From Streptomyces sp. JJ36 (GTDB lineage Bacteria > Actinomycetota > Actinomycetes > Streptomycetales > Streptomycetaceae): a stretch of DNA of 53,928 nucleotides. The position numbers and the translations under genes were made by a program. The stretch spans positions 1 to 53,928 of the forward strand of contig NZ_JACYHE010000039.1 of the NCBI RefSeq assembly GCF_021696945.1, read 5' to 3'. The first letter of the stretch is position 1; each line of letters begins with the position of its first letter. Positions 33,777 to 42,625 of the stretch are shown here, one piece after another. Below the pieces are notes generated by a model. It had not been told where the DNA came from. It saw nothing but the letters and a program-made list of their open reading frames with translations, and did no database searches.

Positions 33777-34409
33777 ATGAGCGCGAAGAACGAGCGGCTG
33801 GTGCGGGAACTGCTGGACCGGCAGGGCCGGACGTACGCCGCCGAGGCGGGGATCACCCTGCGGGACAAGCCCGCTCCCCTGTACCAGGTGCTGGTGTTGT
33901 CGCACCTCCTCAGCGCCCGGATCCGGGCGAGCATGGCGGTGGCGGCCGCGCGTGCGCTCTTCGACGCCGGGATGCGGGACGCGCGGAAGATGGCCGACGC
34001 CACCTGGCAGCAGCGCGTGGACGCCCTCGGCGAAGGCGGCTACCGGCGCTACGACGAGCGCACCGCGACCCAGCTCGGGGAGGCGGCGGAGCTGGTGCTC
34101 GACCGCTACCGGGGCGACCTGCGGCGGCTGCGGGACGCCGGGGACGCCGGTCCGCTGCTCCGGGAGGTACCCGGGATCGGCCCGGCGGGCGTGGACATCT
34201 TCCTGCGCGAGGTGCAGGCCGTGTGGCCGGAGTACGCCCCGTACTTCGACCGGAAGGCCCTGGACGGGGCGAAGCGCCTCGGGCTGCCGGTCTCCGCGAA
34301 GACCCTGGCCGGCCTGGCGGGGGACGCCGGGCCGGCGCGGCTGGCGGCCGCACTGGTGCGGGTCGCGCTCGACAAGGAGGCCGGCGAGGAGGTACGCGCG
34401 GCGGCCTGA
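33777..34409 (+). CDS. Endonuclease III-like HhH-GPD protein
   Basis: A 210-residue protein of the endonuclease III superfamily. It has the helix-hairpin-helix LLREVPGIGPAGVDIFLRE (about residues 122-140), followed by a helix with a conserved Asp (PYFDRKALDGAKRLG). The C-terminal [4Fe-4S] cysteine loop of true Nth is absent, and no catalytic Lys is obvious in the usual place. It is probably a base-excision or DNA-binding relative of uncertain activity. Start ATG 33777 follows GAGACGAG. Confidence 0.8.
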   Translation: MSAKNERLVRELLDRQGRTYAAEAGITLRDKPAPLYQVLVLSHLLSARIRASMAVAAARALFDAGMRDARKMADATWQQRVDALGEGGYRRYDERTATQLGEAAELVLDRYRGDLRRLRDAGDAGPLLREVPGIGPAGVDIFLREVQAVWPEYAPYFDRKALDGAKRLGLPVSAKTLAGLAGDAGPARLAAALVRVALDKEAGEEVRAAA

Positions 34410-34478
34410 CCCGCGGCGCGGGCCGCCCGCCGGCGGGGCCGCCGCGGCGCCGGGGCCTCCTTCGGGGTTCGGCGGCCG

Positions 34479-35456
34479 TCAGCCCTTGGGGCCGAGCCCC
34501 TGCTCCCGCAGCCAGCGGAGCTGTTCGGGAGCCTGCGCGAGGTAGCCGCCCCCGTGGTCCCCGAACTCCCACACCCGGATGTCGCGGGGACCGGCGTAGC
34601 GGTGGTACGCGGCGTAGACGGTGGACGGCGGGCAGACCGGATCCATCAGGCCGACGCTGAACAGTGCCGGGGCGGTGGCGCGGGACGCGAAGTGCACGCC
34701 GTCGAAGTGGCCGAGGGTGGCGAAGGCGCCCGCGGCCCCGGCCTGCCGGTGCACCCGGAGATAGCTGACGAGTTCGGTGTACGGGCCGTCGGAGGCGATC
34801 TCGGCGCCGCGCCGGAAGTGGCACAGGAACGGCACGTCGATCAGCGCCCCGGCCACCAGCTCGGGCGCGAGTCCCGCCGCGGCGAGGGCGAGGCCGCCGC
34901 CCTGGCTGCTGCCGGCCACGACCACGCGTCCGGGATCGACGCCGGGCAGCGTGCGGGCGCAGTCCACCGCCCGCACGCAGTCCGTCATCAGCCGGCGGTA
35001 GTAGTGCCGGCGCGGGTCCTCGATGCCGCGGGTCATCAGGCCCTCGACCCACTGGGTCCCGTCGCCCTCGCCGCGGTCGGGCGTGTCGTGGCCCTGGCCG
35101 CGGCTGTCCACGACCAGATGGGCGTAGCCGGCGGCGCTGCGCAGCAGCCGGTCCGTGGGGCGGCCCCGCCCGCCGCTGTACCCGAGGAACTCCACCACGG
35201 CGGGCAGCGGCCGCGGCGCCTCCCGTGGGGTCAGCAGCCAGGCCGCCACCGGCTCGCCGCGCCAGCCGGGGAAGCGCACGTCGTGCACGTCGACGGTGGC
35301 GAGCAGCGGATCGTCGACCGGGGTCAGCCGGGCCTCGCCGGGGTGGGCGCGGGCCTCCTCGAGGGTCTCCCGCCAGAAGGCGTCGAACCCCTCCGGCTCG
35401 GGGAGGTCGGGATGGTAGGAGGTGAGGGCGTCCAGGGGGAGGTCGGTCAGCGGCAC
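34479..35456 (-). CDS. Acetylxylan esterase (AXE1/CE7-like)
   Basis: A 325-residue alpha/beta hydrolase of the CE7 family. It has VEFLGYSGGRG (oxyanion region), the nucleophile motif AGSSQGGGLAL, the acid-side SVGLMDPVCPPSTVYAAYHRY and a C-terminal His in FGDHGGG. It removes acetyl groups from xylan fragments or cephalosporin-like esters. No signal peptide is present, so it acts inside on imported oligosaccharides. Start GTG 35456 has GAGGAGCACC upstream. It is divergent from the alpha-galactosidase gene and near a GH10 xylanase, which supports a hemicellulose role. Confidence 0.88.
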   Translation of the reverse strand: MPLTDLPLDALTSYHPDLPEPEGFDAFWRETLEEARAHPGEARLTPVDDPLLATVDVHDVRFPGWRGEPVAAWLLTPREAPRPLPAVVEFLGYSGGRGRPTDRLLRSAAGYAHLVVDSRGQGHDTPDRGEGDGTQWVEGLMTRGIEDPRRHYYRRLMTDCVRAVDCARTLPGVDPGRVVVAGSSQGGGLALAAAGLAPELVAGALIDVPFLCHFRRGAEIASDGPYTELVSYLRVHRQAGAAGAFATLGHFDGVHFASRATAPALFSVGLMDPVCPPSTVYAAYHRYAGPRDIRVWEFGDHGGGYLAQAPEQLRWLREQGLGPKG

Positions 35457-35875
35457 GGTGCTCCTCGTGCGGGGTTGCGGGCGGGCCCGAGGCAGGGCCC
35501 GCGGCGGGGCGTGGGACATCGGACGGTACGCCCGTCCGGCGGCCGTCCGGGACGGCCGCCGGACACGGCGGCCGTGATCCGTACCCCGCCCGGCGGCGGC
35601 GGATGCACCCCCGCGACGTGCGTCCATGGGGGCCGCGGACCGCGGCGGGTCCCGCGGACCGGAGCAGAACCCGGCGCGCGGGCGGTTCTCCCGCGCTCGC
35701 ACGGCCCGTGCGCCCCCGTGCGCCCCCGCGCGTCCGGGAGCGCGCCGCGCGGGTCCCGCGGCGCGCCCGGACCCGGGCGGCCCGTTGCGGCGGGAACCGG
35801 TGTGTGCCCGGCATCCCGGGGCGTCCTTCCGGGACGATCGGGAAGACCCGACCCCCCGACCGAGGGAGCGTATCC
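35457..35875. other. Divergent region, esterase/alpha-galactosidase
   Basis: A 419-base divergent regulatory region. It contains a perfect hairpin at 35534-35564 (14-bp arms, 3-base loop). I found no convincing gene. It presumably carries the promoters of both carbohydrate genes, but no clear -35/-10 pair stands out. Confidence 0.5.
35534..35564. repeat. Perfect 14-bp hairpin upstream of the esterase
   Basis: GTCCGGCGGCCGTC (35534-35547) and its complement (35551-35564) surround CGG. It may be a transcript hairpin or an operator. Confidence 0.55.
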
Positions 35876-38062
35876 GTGGCACCACAGTCCGGCCTTCCCG
35901 GCTCCGGCCCCGTCCACCTCCGGGCCGCCGGGGTGAGCCTCGTGCTCGACCTCTCCGGCGGCACCCTGCCGCGCGTCCTGCACTGGGGCGCCGACCTGGG
36001 CGAGCCGGCCGGCCCGGAGCTCGACGCACTCGTCCTGACCCGGCGGCCGCCGCCGCTCGGCAACCCGGTGGACGGCCCGGTGCCGGTCGCGGTCCTGCCC
36101 GAGCAGTCGTCCGGGTGGCTCGGCACTCCGGGCGTGACCGGCCATCGCGGCGGCACCGACTTCTCCACCGCCTTCCGGGTGCACGACACCGGGCTCGTCC
36201 CGCACCCCGGCGGCGAGGGCGGGCGGCTGGTGGTCGACGCCCGCGACGAGACGGCGGCGCTCGGGCTGCGGCTGGAGACGGAGCTGACCCCGGCGGGCCT
36301 GGTGCGGCAGCGCGCCCGGCTCACCAACGAGGGCGACACGCCGTTCGCGCTGGAGGCCCTGCACCTGACCCTGCCCGTGCCGCCGGAGGCCACCGAGCTG
36401 CTGGACTTCACCGGCCGGCACCTGCGGGAGCGCACCCCGCAGCGCACCGCCTTCACCCACGGCCTGCGGATGCGGGAGAACCGCAGGGGCCGCACCGGCT
36501 TCGACAGCGCCTACCTGCTGGCGGCGGCCGGCGCGGGGTCCGGCAACCGGCGGGGCGAGGTCTGGGCCGTGCACACCGCCTGGCCGGGCAACCACCGCAC
36601 CTTCGCCGAACGCACCCACCACTCCGTCTCGTTGCTGGGCTCCGGCGAGCTGCTGCTCGCCGGGGAGGTCCTGCTGGAGCCCGGCGCCGCCTATCTCTCG
36701 CCGTGGCAGTACGGCGCGTACGGCACCGGGCTGGACGGGGTGTCCGCCCGCTTCCACCGCCACCTGCGCGCCCGCGAGCAACACCCGTGCACGCCGCGGC
36801 CGGTGGTGGTGAACACCTGGGAGGCGGTCTACTTCGACCACGACCTGGACCGGCTGCGGGAGCTGGCGACCACGGCCGCGGAGGTCGGCGCCGAGCGGTT
36901 CGTCCTGGACGACGGCTGGTTCGGCGCGCGCCGCGACGCCCGGCGGGGGCTGGGCGACTGGTACGTCTCCGCGGAGGCCTGGCCGGACGGCCTGGGCCCG
37001 CTGACCGGCCATGTGACCGGGCTGGGCATGGAGTTCGGCCTCTGGGTGGAACCGGAGATGGTCAACGAGGACTCCGAGCTGGCCCGGGCCCACCCCGACT
37101 GGATCATGGCCACCGGCGGGCGACTGCCCGGCCGGGCGCGGCACCAGCAGGTGCTCGACCTGGCCCACCCGGAGGCGTACGCGCACATTCTGGCCCGGCT
37201 GGACGCGCTGCTCCGCGCCCACCCCGTGGGCTACCTCAAGTGGGACCACAACCGCGACCTGGTGGAGGCCGGGCACCAGCCGGACGGGCGGGCCGGCGTG
37301 CACGACCAGACACGGGCCGTCCTGCGGCTGCTGGACGAGTTGCGCCGGCGGCACCCCGGCGTGGAGATCGAGTCGTGCTCGTCCGGCGGCGCCCGGGTCG
37401 ACCTGGAGATCCTGGAACGCACCGACCGGGTGTGGGTCTCGGACTGCATCGACGCGCTGGAGCGGCAGCGCATCCAGCGCTGGACCAACGCCCTGATCCC
37501 GCTGGAACTGATGGGCACGCACGTGGGCGACGCGGTCTCGCACACCACCGGGCGGCGCCACACCCTGGACTTCCGGGCCGGCACCGCGCTCTTCGGGCAC
37601 TTCGGGATCGAGTGGGACCTCACCGCCGCCACCCCGGAGGAGCGTTCCCGGCTGGGGGCCTGGGTGTCCCTCTACAAGGAGCTGCGCCCGCTGCTGCACA
37701 GCGGCACCGCGGTGCACGCGGACCACCCGGACCCGGCCCTGGAGCTGCACGGGGTGGTGGCCGCGGACGGCTCCGACGCGCTCTTCGCGCTGGTCGCCAC
37801 CGGCACCTCGGAGTTCTGCCCGCCCGGCCCGGTGCGGCTGCCGGGCCTCGATCCCGCGGCGCGGTACCGGGTACGCCCGCAGCCGCCCGGCGACGTGCCG
37901 GAGGGCCCCGGGGGGCGGCGGGGCGGGGCGCCGTGGTGGACGCCGGACGGGGTGGTGCTGCCGGGCCGGGTGCTGGAGTCGGCGGGCCTGCAGGCACCGG
38001 TGCTCTTCCCGGAGCGGCTGGTGCTGCTGCGGGCGACCCGCGCCGAGCAGGAAACCCGATGA
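35876..38062 (+). CDS. GH36 alpha-galactosidase
   Basis: A 728-residue glycoside hydrolase family 36 enzyme that releases alpha-1,6-galactose from melibiose, raffinose or galactomannan fragments. The GH36 landmarks are present: the N-terminal beta-supersandwich, VLDDGWFGARRDARRGLGDW, LWVEPEMVNEDSEL, the nucleophile Asp457 in YLKWDHNRDLVE and the acid/base Asp523 in VSDCIDALERQ. No signal peptide is seen, so it is intracellular. Start GTG 35876 follows GAGGGAGCG. The following aldo/keto reductase gene is 113 bases downstream on the same strand. Divergent acetylxylan esterase. Confidence 0.93.
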   Translation: MAPQSGLPGSGPVHLRAAGVSLVLDLSGGTLPRVLHWGADLGEPAGPELDALVLTRRPPPLGNPVDGPVPVAVLPEQSSGWLGTPGVTGHRGGTDFSTAFRVHDTGLVPHPGGEGGRLVVDARDETAALGLRLETELTPAGLVRQRARLTNEGDTPFALEALHLTLPVPPEATELLDFTGRHLRERTPQRTAFTHGLRMRENRRGRTGFDSAYLLAAAGAGSGNRRGEVWAVHTAWPGNHRTFAERTHHSVSLLGSGELLLAGEVLLEPGAAYLSPWQYGAYGTGLDGVSARFHRHLRAREQHPCTPRPVVVNTWEAVYFDHDLDRLRELATTAAEVGAERFVLDDGWFGARRDARRGLGDWYVSAEAWPDGLGPLTGHVTGLGMEFGLWVEPEMVNEDSELARAHPDWIMATGGRLPGRARHQQVLDLAHPEAYAHILARLDALLRAHPVGYLKWDHNRDLVEAGHQPDGRAGVHDQTRAVLRLLDELRRRHPGVEIESCSSGGARVDLEILERTDRVWVSDCIDALERQRIQRWTNALIPLELMGTHVGDAVSHTTGRRHTLDFRAGTALFGHFGIEWDLTAATPEERSRLGAWVSLYKELRPLLHSGTAVHADHPDPALELHGVVAADGSDALFALVATGTSEFCPPGPVRLPGLDPAARYRVRPQPPGDVPEGPGGRRGGAPWWTPDGVVLPGRVLESAGLQAPVLFPERLVLLRATRAEQETR

Positions 38063-38175
38063 GCGGCCCGGCGGCCGCCCCGTACACTCGGGGGCTCGCG
38101 CGCCCCGGGCGGACCGCCGGGGCGAGGAGGCCGGCGCACCGGCCGGCCGGACGAGAAACAGAGGACGGGAAGCCC

Positions 38176-39165
38176 GTGAACCACAGAGCCGACGACGCCC
38201 GTTACGCGACCATGCCGTACCGGCGCACCGGCCGCAGCGGCCTCCGGCTGCCCGCCGTGTCGCTGGGCCTGTGGCACAACTTCGGCCACGACAAACCGCT
38301 GGAGATCCAGCGGGACGTGCTGCGGCGGGCGTTCGACCTCGGGGTGACCCACTTCGACCTGGCGAACAACTACGGCCCGCCGCCGGGTGCGGCCGAGGAG
38401 AACTTCGGCCGCCACTTCGCGCGCGACTTCCGCCCGTACCGGGACGAGATCCTGGTCTCCACCAAGGCGGGCCACCTGATGTGGCCCGGTCCGTACGGCG
38501 AGTGGGGCTCGCGCAAGAGCCTGCTCGCCAGCCTGGACCAGAGTCTGCGCCGACTCGGGCTGGACCACGTGGACGTGTTCTACTCGCACCGCCCCGACCC
38601 GGACACCCCGCTGGAGGAGACCATGGGGGCGCTGGCCTCCGCGGTGCGGCAGGGGAAGGCGCTCTACGTGGGGATATCCAACTACTCCCCCGCGCAGACC
38701 CGCGAGGCGGCCCGGATCCTGGCGGAGCTCGGCACCCCGCTCCTGATCCACCAGCCGCCGTACAACATGTTCCGCCGCGACGTGGAGGACGGCCTGCTGG
38801 ACGTGCTGGCGGAGGTGGGGGCCGGGGCGATCGCCTACTCCCCGCTCGCTCAGGGCCTGCTGACCGACCGTTACCTCTCCGGCGTCCCCGCGGACTCCCG
38901 GGCCGCGGGAGCCAGCCCGTTCCTCACCGAGGACGGGCTCACCGAGGACGTGCTGGGCCGGGTGCGGGCGCTGGCCCGCATCGCCGAGCGGCGCGGGCAG
39001 TCACTGGCCCAGATGGCCGTCGCCTGGATCCTGCGCGGGGGCCGGGTGACCTCGGCGCTCGTGGGCGCCAGCAGTGTGCGGCAGCTCGAGAACTCGGTTG
39101 CCGCCGCGGAGAACCTCGCCTTCGACGACGCCGAGCTGGCCGAGATAGACCGCCTCACCCGCTGA
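38176..39165 (+). CDS. Aldo/keto reductase (YghZ-like)
   Basis: A 329-residue NADPH-dependent aldo/keto reductase of the AKR14/YghZ (L-glyceraldehyde-3-phosphate reductase) type. The catalytic tetrad is readable: Asp and Tyr in FDLANNYGPPPGAAE, Lys in STKAGHLMWPGPYG, and His in YSHRPDPDTP. The MWPGPYGEWGSRKSLLASLDQSLRRLG run is diagnostic for this group. Start GTG 38176 follows GGACGGGAAG. It follows the alpha-galactosidase gene and may help in handling released sugars or detoxify aldehydes. Confidence 0.9.
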   Translation: MNHRADDARYATMPYRRTGRSGLRLPAVSLGLWHNFGHDKPLEIQRDVLRRAFDLGVTHFDLANNYGPPPGAAEENFGRHFARDFRPYRDEILVSTKAGHLMWPGPYGEWGSRKSLLASLDQSLRRLGLDHVDVFYSHRPDPDTPLEETMGALASAVRQGKALYVGISNYSPAQTREAARILAELGTPLLIHQPPYNMFRRDVEDGLLDVLAEVGAGAIAYSPLAQGLLTDRYLSGVPADSRAAGASPFLTEDGLTEDVLGRVRALARIAERRGQSLAQMAVAWILRGGRVTSALVGASSVRQLENSVAAAENLAFDDAELAEIDRLTR

Positions 39166-39231
39166 GCCCCGTCCGGTGCGTCCGCCGGTGCCCTGCCGGT
39201 GTCCCCCGTGTGACGCCGGCGCGGGCCACCG

Positions 39232-39273
39232 CCGGCCGGCCGGCACCGGAAACCTCCCGTGCCGGCGGGCCGG
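39232..39273 (+). terminator. Terminator after the aldo/keto reductase
   Basis: A 15-bp stem with one mismatch (39232-39246 and 39259-39273) and a 12-base loop lies about 66 bases past the stop codon. Confidence 0.65.
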
Positions 39274-39396
39274 CCGGAGGCGCAGGGCGTCCCGCCGAGC
39301 CGTAAGCCGGCGGGGGCGCCGGCGTGCGACTGCCCGGCTCCCCCGTGGGGCGGCCGGTGCGCGCTCTGGGACCAGCACCGCATCGAGCGGGAGCAT

Positions 39397-39425
39397 CCGA
39401 AATATTCGGTCGACTTTCGAAACAA
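39397..39425. promoter_or_regulatory. Upstream xylanase operator: CGAA-N3-TTCG plus half of a distant inverted repeat
   Basis: CGAAATATTCG (39398-39408) has CGAA/TTCG arms within a CCGAA...TTCGG palindrome. ACTTTCGAAACAA (39413-39425) is the exact reverse complement of 39558-39570. Confidence 0.65.
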
Positions 39426-39509
39426 CTCGCCACACTAGACCGCACCCTGTGCACGGTCAACGCACCCCGCACAGGACGCGCCAACCCAACGGAATCCCCG
39501 CAGCACCCA

Positions 39510-39538
39510 TTGACGGCCCGGCGAGCCCTCCGTAAGGT
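39510..39538 (+). promoter_or_regulatory. Xylanase promoter
   Basis: TTGACG (39510-39515), 17 bases, then TAAGGT (39533-39538) is a near-consensus vegetative promoter giving a leader of about 100 bases. Operator-like sequences lie both above it and just below its start point. Confidence 0.78.
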
Positions 39539-39557
39539 CACCGCATCCATTCGGGGT

Positions 39558-39576
39558 TTGTTTCGAAAGTTTCGAA
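39558..39576. promoter_or_regulatory. Downstream xylanase operator: CGAA-N3-TTCG
   Basis: CGAAAGTTTCG (39564-39574) repeats the arm and spacing pattern of the upstream site, 166 bases centre to centre. TTGTTTCGAAAGT (39558-39570) pairs exactly with the upstream 13-mer. It sits just after the predicted start of transcription, where a repressor would block. Confidence 0.68.
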
Positions 39577-39648
39577 CCCTCACACGTGCCCCACCCGCAC
39601 ACCCACCGGCCGCCGCCCGTCGCGGCGACCGCTCTGGAAGGGGATGAC

Positions 39649-40992
39649 ATGCGCACGAAAAGACTTCGCAGGGCCCTGGTCGCCGGCCTGGCCGGGCTCC
39701 TCGCGGGGGCCGGTCTCACGGCCCTGCCGGGCACCGCCCACGCCGCCGACACCCTGGCCTCCGCCGCGGCCGCCAAGGGCCGCTACTTCGGCACCGCCGT
39801 CGCGGCGAACCACCTGGGCGAGTCGGCCTACGTCTCCACGCTGAACCGGGAGTTCGGCTCGGTGACGGCCGAGAACGAGATGAAGTGGGACGCCACCGAG
39901 CCCAGTCGCGGCAACTTCACCTTCGGCGCCGGGGACCGGATCGTCGGGCACGCCCAGAGCCGCGGCATGGACGTCCGCGGGCACACCCTGGTGTGGCACT
40001 CGCAGCTCCCGGGCTGGGTCTCCGGCCTCGGCGCCAACGATCTGCGGTCCGCGATGAACAACCACATCACCCGGGTCATGCAGCACTACCAGGGTGAGAT
40101 CCACTCCTGGGACGTGGTCAACGAGGCCTTCCAGGACGGCGGCAGCGGCGCGCGGCGCAACTCGGTGTTCCAGAACAAGCTCGGCGACGGCTGGATCGAG
40201 GAGGCCTTCCGCACCGCACGGGCCGCGGACCCGAACGCCAAGCTCTGCTACAACGACTACAACACCGACGGCGTGAACGCGAAGAGCAACGCGGTCTACA
40301 ACCTGGTCCGGGACCTCAAGTCCCGTGGTGTGCCGATCGACTGCGTCGGCTTCCAGTCCCACTTCAACAGCGCGTCGCCGGTCCCCTCCGACTACCGGGC
40401 CAACCTCCAGCGCTTCGCCGACCTCGGCGTCGAGGTGCAGATCACCGAGCTGGACATCGAGGGCTCCGGCTCCTCCCAGGCGGCCTCCTACGCCCGGGTC
40501 GTCGACGCCTGCCTGGCCGTCTCCCGCTGCACCGGGATCACGGTGTGGGGCGTCACCGACAAGTACTCCTGGCGCAGCGGCGGCACGCCCCTGCTGTTCG
40601 ACGGGAACTACGCCAAGAAGCCCGCCTACCACTCCGTCCTCTCCGCCCTCGGCGGCTCCGGCGGCGGGGACGACGGCGGCGGCGACGCGGGCTGCAGCGT
40701 CTCCTACACCAAGACGCGGGAGTGGAGCGACCGCTTCAACGGCCAGGTGACGGTCACCGCGGGCAGCCGCCCCATCAGCGGCTGGACGGTCACCGTGACC
40801 GTCACACCCCCGCAGAAGGTCTCCGCCACCTGGAACGGCAGCCCCACCTGGGACTCCAGCGGCAACGTGATGACCATGCGGCCGAACGGCAACGGCAACC
40901 TCTCCGCGGGCGCCTCGACCAGCTTCGGCTTCACGGTGATGAAGAACGGCAACTCCGCCGCGCCGGTCCTCGGCGGCTGCACGGCCTCCTGA
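39649..40992 (+). CDS. Secreted GH10 endo-beta-1,4-xylanase with CBM2
   Basis: A 447-residue extracellular xylanase. ATG 39649 is chosen because it follows GGAAGGGG and opens a signal peptide (MRTKRLRRALVAGLAGLLAG, cleavage near AHA-AD). The GH10 barrel (about residues 35-333) carries acid/base Glu159 in WDVVNEAF and nucleophile Glu267 in VQITELDIEG. A Gly/Ser/Asp linker (about 334-348) joins a C-terminal CBM2 (349-447) starting CSVSYTKTREWSD, with the flanking cysteines at both ends. It depolymerises xylan for the neighbouring esterase and sugar enzymes. Promoter with paired inverted repeats upstream, perfect terminator downstream. Confidence 0.95.
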   Translation: MRTKRLRRALVAGLAGLLAGAGLTALPGTAHAADTLASAAAAKGRYFGTAVAANHLGESAYVSTLNREFGSVTAENEMKWDATEPSRGNFTFGAGDRIVGHAQSRGMDVRGHTLVWHSQLPGWVSGLGANDLRSAMNNHITRVMQHYQGEIHSWDVVNEAFQDGGSGARRNSVFQNKLGDGWIEEAFRTARAADPNAKLCYNDYNTDGVNAKSNAVYNLVRDLKSRGVPIDCVGFQSHFNSASPVPSDYRANLQRFADLGVEVQITELDIEGSGSSQAASYARVVDACLAVSRCTGITVWGVTDKYSWRSGGTPLLFDGNYAKKPAYHSVLSALGGSGGGDDGGGDAGCSVSYTKTREWSDRFNGQVTVTAGSRPISGWTVTVTVTPPQKVSATWNGSPTWDSSGNVMTMRPNGNGNLSAGASTSFGFTVMKNGNSAAPVLGGCTAS

Positions 40993-41007
40993 TCCCTCCG
41001 CACGCCG

Positions 41008-41041
41008 CGGCCCGCCTCGCCCCTCCGGGCGGGGCGGGCCG
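41008..41041. terminator. Terminator between xylanase and C39-like peptidase
   Basis: A 15-bp stem (41008-41022 with 41027-41041, one G-T pair) and a 4-base loop separate two convergent genes. Confidence 0.82.
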
Positions 41042-41049
41042 TACGCGGC

Positions 41050-42429
41050 TCAGCGGATGCCGAGCTCCCGCAGCACGCGGCGCTGGGCGCCGGAGGGGTG
41101 CTCCGGGAAGTAGAGGTAGCAGACGCCGCCGGTGCCGCTGCGGACCTCGCCTTCGGCGTTGTACCGCCTGGTGCGCAGCCAGATGTTCTCGAACTGGCGG
41201 CGCGGGTAGACGCGGCGGACGGCGGCGTTGTCCTCCGAGGCGGGGTCGTTGGCGATGACATCGCCGTCCTCGGTGAAGCCGATGACGGTCATCAGGTGCC
41301 CGGCGGTGCCGTAGCCGGCTCCGTCCAGCTCGTCCTCGGTGAAGGACTGCGAGGTGATCAGCGGGATGCCGGCGGCCACCAGCCGTTCGGCGTCGTCCAG
41401 CGAGGCGCACCGGGTGACCACGGACTCCAGGCCGTGGTAGGTGGCGGCGTAGGCCGCGTTGAACGGCCAGTTGCCACAGCCCTCGTAGGCGTAGTCGAAG
41501 GTCATCCGGGCGGCGTGGCAGACCTGCGGATCGTCGTACTCCGGCTTCACCCAGGCGAGGTCCTCGGGCGTGGGCCGGTGCCCCCAGTACTCGATGATCA
41601 TCTGGGAGGAGGTGGGGCTGCACCACGCCTCTCCCCCGCCGTCGAACTCGGGGTAGCGGCCCTCGTGGACGTTCTGCGAGTAGCGCGGCACGTCGAGCTC
41701 GATCCCGCGGGCGCACCCGGGCTCGGCGGCCGGGACCTCGAAGCGCGCCGGCAGGTCGGAGAGCATGGCGCCCAGCCGCCGGACGACCGGCACGGAGCGG
41801 GAGCCGGGGGCGCGGCAGAGGGTGAGGCGGAGCCGGTAGGCGGCGAGCCGGAGGCCGGATCCGGTGTCGCCGACGGCGAAGGTGTCGGTCCAGATGCTGC
41901 TCCGGCCGTCGCCCTGACCGGGGACGGAGGTCCGGCGCGGGACGTCCTCGCCGTCGCCCGCGGTCCAGACGCCCAGGGTGTACCAGGGCGTGCGGCACCC
42001 GTCGGAGTACTCGCCCCGCATCTCGACGCGGAGCCAGGTGCCCTCGGGGGTGACCGCGTTCCAGGAAGCGACCAGCTCGGCCGCCGGGACCGCCGGGGTG
42101 TGGGGCGCGGAGGTCCAGGTGGCGTACTCCCACTCGGCGGTCCGGCCGGTGTGCGGGTCGTGGTACTCCGTGGTGCCGGCCGGCTCGGCGAACGCCAGGC
42201 CCGGGCACCGTCCGTACGCCACCCGGGTGCCCGCGTGCTCGCCGTTCCGCCAGTCGCGGTAGGAGCTCCAGCCGTGGAAGTCGATGAGGTCACCGTCCTC
42301 GGGTCGGTGCGGGCGGCGCCGGCCGGCGGGGCCGGCGGCGTGCGCGACCGCGGAGGGTGCGGCGGTGACGGCGGCCACGGCGGCAGCGGCGGCGAGCACG
42401 CTCCGGCGCTTGGCGGATCTGCTGGTCAT
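41050..42429 (-). CDS. Secreted C39-like cysteine peptidase
   Basis: A 459-residue exported protein. The signal peptide starts MTSRSAKRRSVLAAAAAVAA, with twin basic residues that may suit the Tat route. The N-terminal half (about 40-230) is a beta-rich domain of unknown function. The C-terminal half is a C39-like papain-fold domain: Cys270 in GEAWCSPTSSQM, His378 in GHLMTVIGF and Asp in VIANDPAS form the likely catalytic set. Related Streptomyces proteins are annotated as C39 peptidases but usually lack ABC-transporter partners, as here. The substrate is unknown. Confidence 0.86.
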   Translation of the reverse strand: MTSRSAKRRSVLAAAAAVAAVTAAPSAVAHAAGPAGRRRPHRPEDGDLIDFHGWSSYRDWRNGEHAGTRVAYGRCPGLAFAEPAGTTEYHDPHTGRTAEWEYATWTSAPHTPAVPAAELVASWNAVTPEGTWLRVEMRGEYSDGCRTPWYTLGVWTAGDGEDVPRRTSVPGQGDGRSSIWTDTFAVGDTGSGLRLAAYRLRLTLCRAPGSRSVPVVRRLGAMLSDLPARFEVPAAEPGCARGIELDVPRYSQNVHEGRYPEFDGGGEAWCSPTSSQMIIEYWGHRPTPEDLAWVKPEYDDPQVCHAARMTFDYAYEGCGNWPFNAAYAATYHGLESVVTRCASLDDAERLVAAGIPLITSQSFTEDELDGAGYGTAGHLMTVIGFTEDGDVIANDPASEDNAAVRRVYPRRQFENIWLRTRRYNAEGEVRSGTGGVCYLYFPEHPSGAQRRVLRELGIR

Positions 42430-42613
42430 GACGGAGTCCCCCAGTCGTCCGTGCTGCGGCGGGTGGTAGAGCGGTCACAACTATCGCCGGTCCCCCGCCC
42501 TTCGGGCCAGTGATCCGGCGGTCCGGCGCGCCGTTCCGCCGAAGATTCATTGGCCCGACCAGTGGCGGGCGGGGGGACGGGCGGCCGGGGCGCCGCGGGG
42601 CGGCCGCGGCCCG

Positions 42614-42619
42614 TAGGCT
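42614..42619 (+). promoter_or_regulatory. -10 element TAGGCT, leaderless-type spacing
   Basis: TAGGCT ends six bases before ATG 42626, so the transcript probably starts on or next to the ATG. No Shine-Dalgarno sequence is present. Confidence 0.55.
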
Positions 42620-42625
42620 GGCGGC

